Origin: JAJZCD01 sp964570005
GTDB lineage: Bacteria; Patescibacteriota; Saccharimonadia; Saccharimonadales; UBA4665
DNA length: 21,683 nucleotides
Assembly (NCBI GenBank): GCA_964570005.1
Contig: CAZMWE010000018.1
Span: 1-21,683 of the forward strand
Direction: 5' to 3'
The stretch's first letter is position 1; every line of letters begins with the position of its first letter. Position numbers and translations under genes: made by a program. Shown in pieces: positions 21,136 to 21,683 of the stretch. Below the pieces are notes generated by a model, which saw only the letters and a program-made list of their open reading frames with translations, was not told the DNA's origin and ran no database searches.

Positions 21136-21627
21136 ATGGCTACCAGCATAGATCAACAGTTCGTTGAGTATATTGTAAAATCGCTAGTTAACAATCCGGA
21201 TGGCGTCAGAATCGATCGCCGTATAGATGAGAAAGGCGTCCTACTGGAATTGACTGTCGACGCTGAGGACCTGGGCCGGGTAATTGGTAAACGAGGCGCG
21301 ACAGCACAAAGTCTGCGTACCCTGCTACGCGCACTTGGTACTAAAAACGAGGCCCGCTACAATCTAAAGATTGTCGATGTTGACCGGCCTGAAAATGAGC
21401 GCGGTATGAGTGGCATGAGCGCCGGGGGCGGCTCAGCCGGCAACGACATCACAGCTGCTAATAATCCGGCCGCTGACAATGGAAGCGATGATATCGCCCT
21501 ATCCGGTACAGGATCCGACCCGGCGGATGATGACACAATAGCCGAAGTAACAACTTCGAGGGATACCAGCGACGCAGTAGCGCGTACTCGGCAGGAATTG
21601 GCTGAGCTCGACGACCTGGACATCTAG
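21136..21627 (+). CDS. khpA: KH-domain RNA-binding protein KhpA with long acidic tail
   Basis: 163 residues. The first 78 are the KhpA domain: FVEYIVKSLVNNPDGVRID at the start and VIGKRGATAQSLRTLLRAL with the GKRG RNA-binding loop (about 52-55). KhpA binds RNA, often with KhpB/Jag, and in Gram-positive bacteria influences cell division and envelope growth. Typical KhpA ends near residue 80; here a further 85 residues, rich in Gly, Ser, Ala and Asp and strongly acidic, look disordered. AGAAGGAGG lies about ten bases before the ATG. It follows rpsP, the standard order in many bacteria. Confidence 0.92.
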   Translation: MATSIDQQFVEYIVKSLVNNPDGVRIDRRIDEKGVLLELTVDAEDLGRVIGKRGATAQSLRTLLRALGTKNEARYNLKIVDVDRPENERGMSGMSAGGGSAGNDITAANNPAADNGSDDIALSGTGSDPADDDTIAEVTTSRDTSDAVARTRQELAELDDLDI

Positions 21628-21683
21628 CAGGCTATAAGAAGCGCACCGGCAAATAGACTTGCCAAACTGGGTACCGCTCCGCT

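Noticed and set aside
1..21683. CRISPR array, insertion sequence, prophage or integron
   Set aside because: No regular repeats with spacers, no transposase, integrase or phage structural gene was seen in any frame.

Overview
The window looks like a chromosomal segment of a Candidatus Saccharibacteria (TM7)-like member of the Patescibacteria. This is an inference. It rests on short intergenic gaps, many start codons that sit 6-10 bases after a -10 box (leaderless style), a cysteine-free L32-like protein, a Mur ligase with a membrane domain in front of it, and conserved housekeeping genes read with the standard bacterial code. No rRNA or marker long enough to settle the taxonomy is present.

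Left part (1-5550): an exopolysaccharide-type locus. A minus-strand operon (3553 to 2) encodes a small one-helix membrane protein, a family 2 processive glycosyltransferase of the PgaC/IcaA/hyaluronan-synthase type, a membrane-anchored polysaccharide-deacetylase-fold protein with two beta-sandwich-like modules, and a small anchored Ser/Thr/Ala-rich protein. The genes overlap or nearly touch. Divergently, a secreted deacetylase with an intact metal site carries two duplicated C-terminal modules. Together they suggest synthesis, export and N-deacetylation of a surface amino-sugar polymer.

Middle (5550-9300): a two-gene ABC-2 exporter, then an ABC-F protein. The ABC-F gene is preceded by a 17-codon leader ORF and a terminator-like hairpin overlapping the leader stop, a classic layout for ribosome-mediated attenuation. 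A convergent SPW-repeat membrane protein follows.

Accessory stretch (9300-12480): a candidate pseudoknotted small RNA on the minus strand with its own promoter and terminator, a DUF2267 protein plus a small basic protein, a 383-residue protein I do not recognise, tRNA-Ala(GGC) with a structured leader, and a four-helix membrane protein.

Right part (12480-21683): core genes. These are a MurF-like ligase with an N-terminal membrane domain, and leuS preceded by a leucine-rich leader peptide (MSKQARQLNLLLAR). A branched palindrome and a secreted hypothetical protein with a long structured leader come next. The L32-like gene (rpmF), nusB, a NUDIX hydrolase and rnc follow, then a small membrane protein, rpsP and khpA. 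Well-formed promoters (TTGAGA-17-TATAAT, TTGACA-17-TAAAAT) and hairpin terminators delimit these units.

The most notable signals are regulatory: two leader peptides (ABC-F and leuS), a pseudoknot-forming RNA at 9392-9604, and two structured leaders on the minus strand. The exopolysaccharide locus is the most notable protein-level system.
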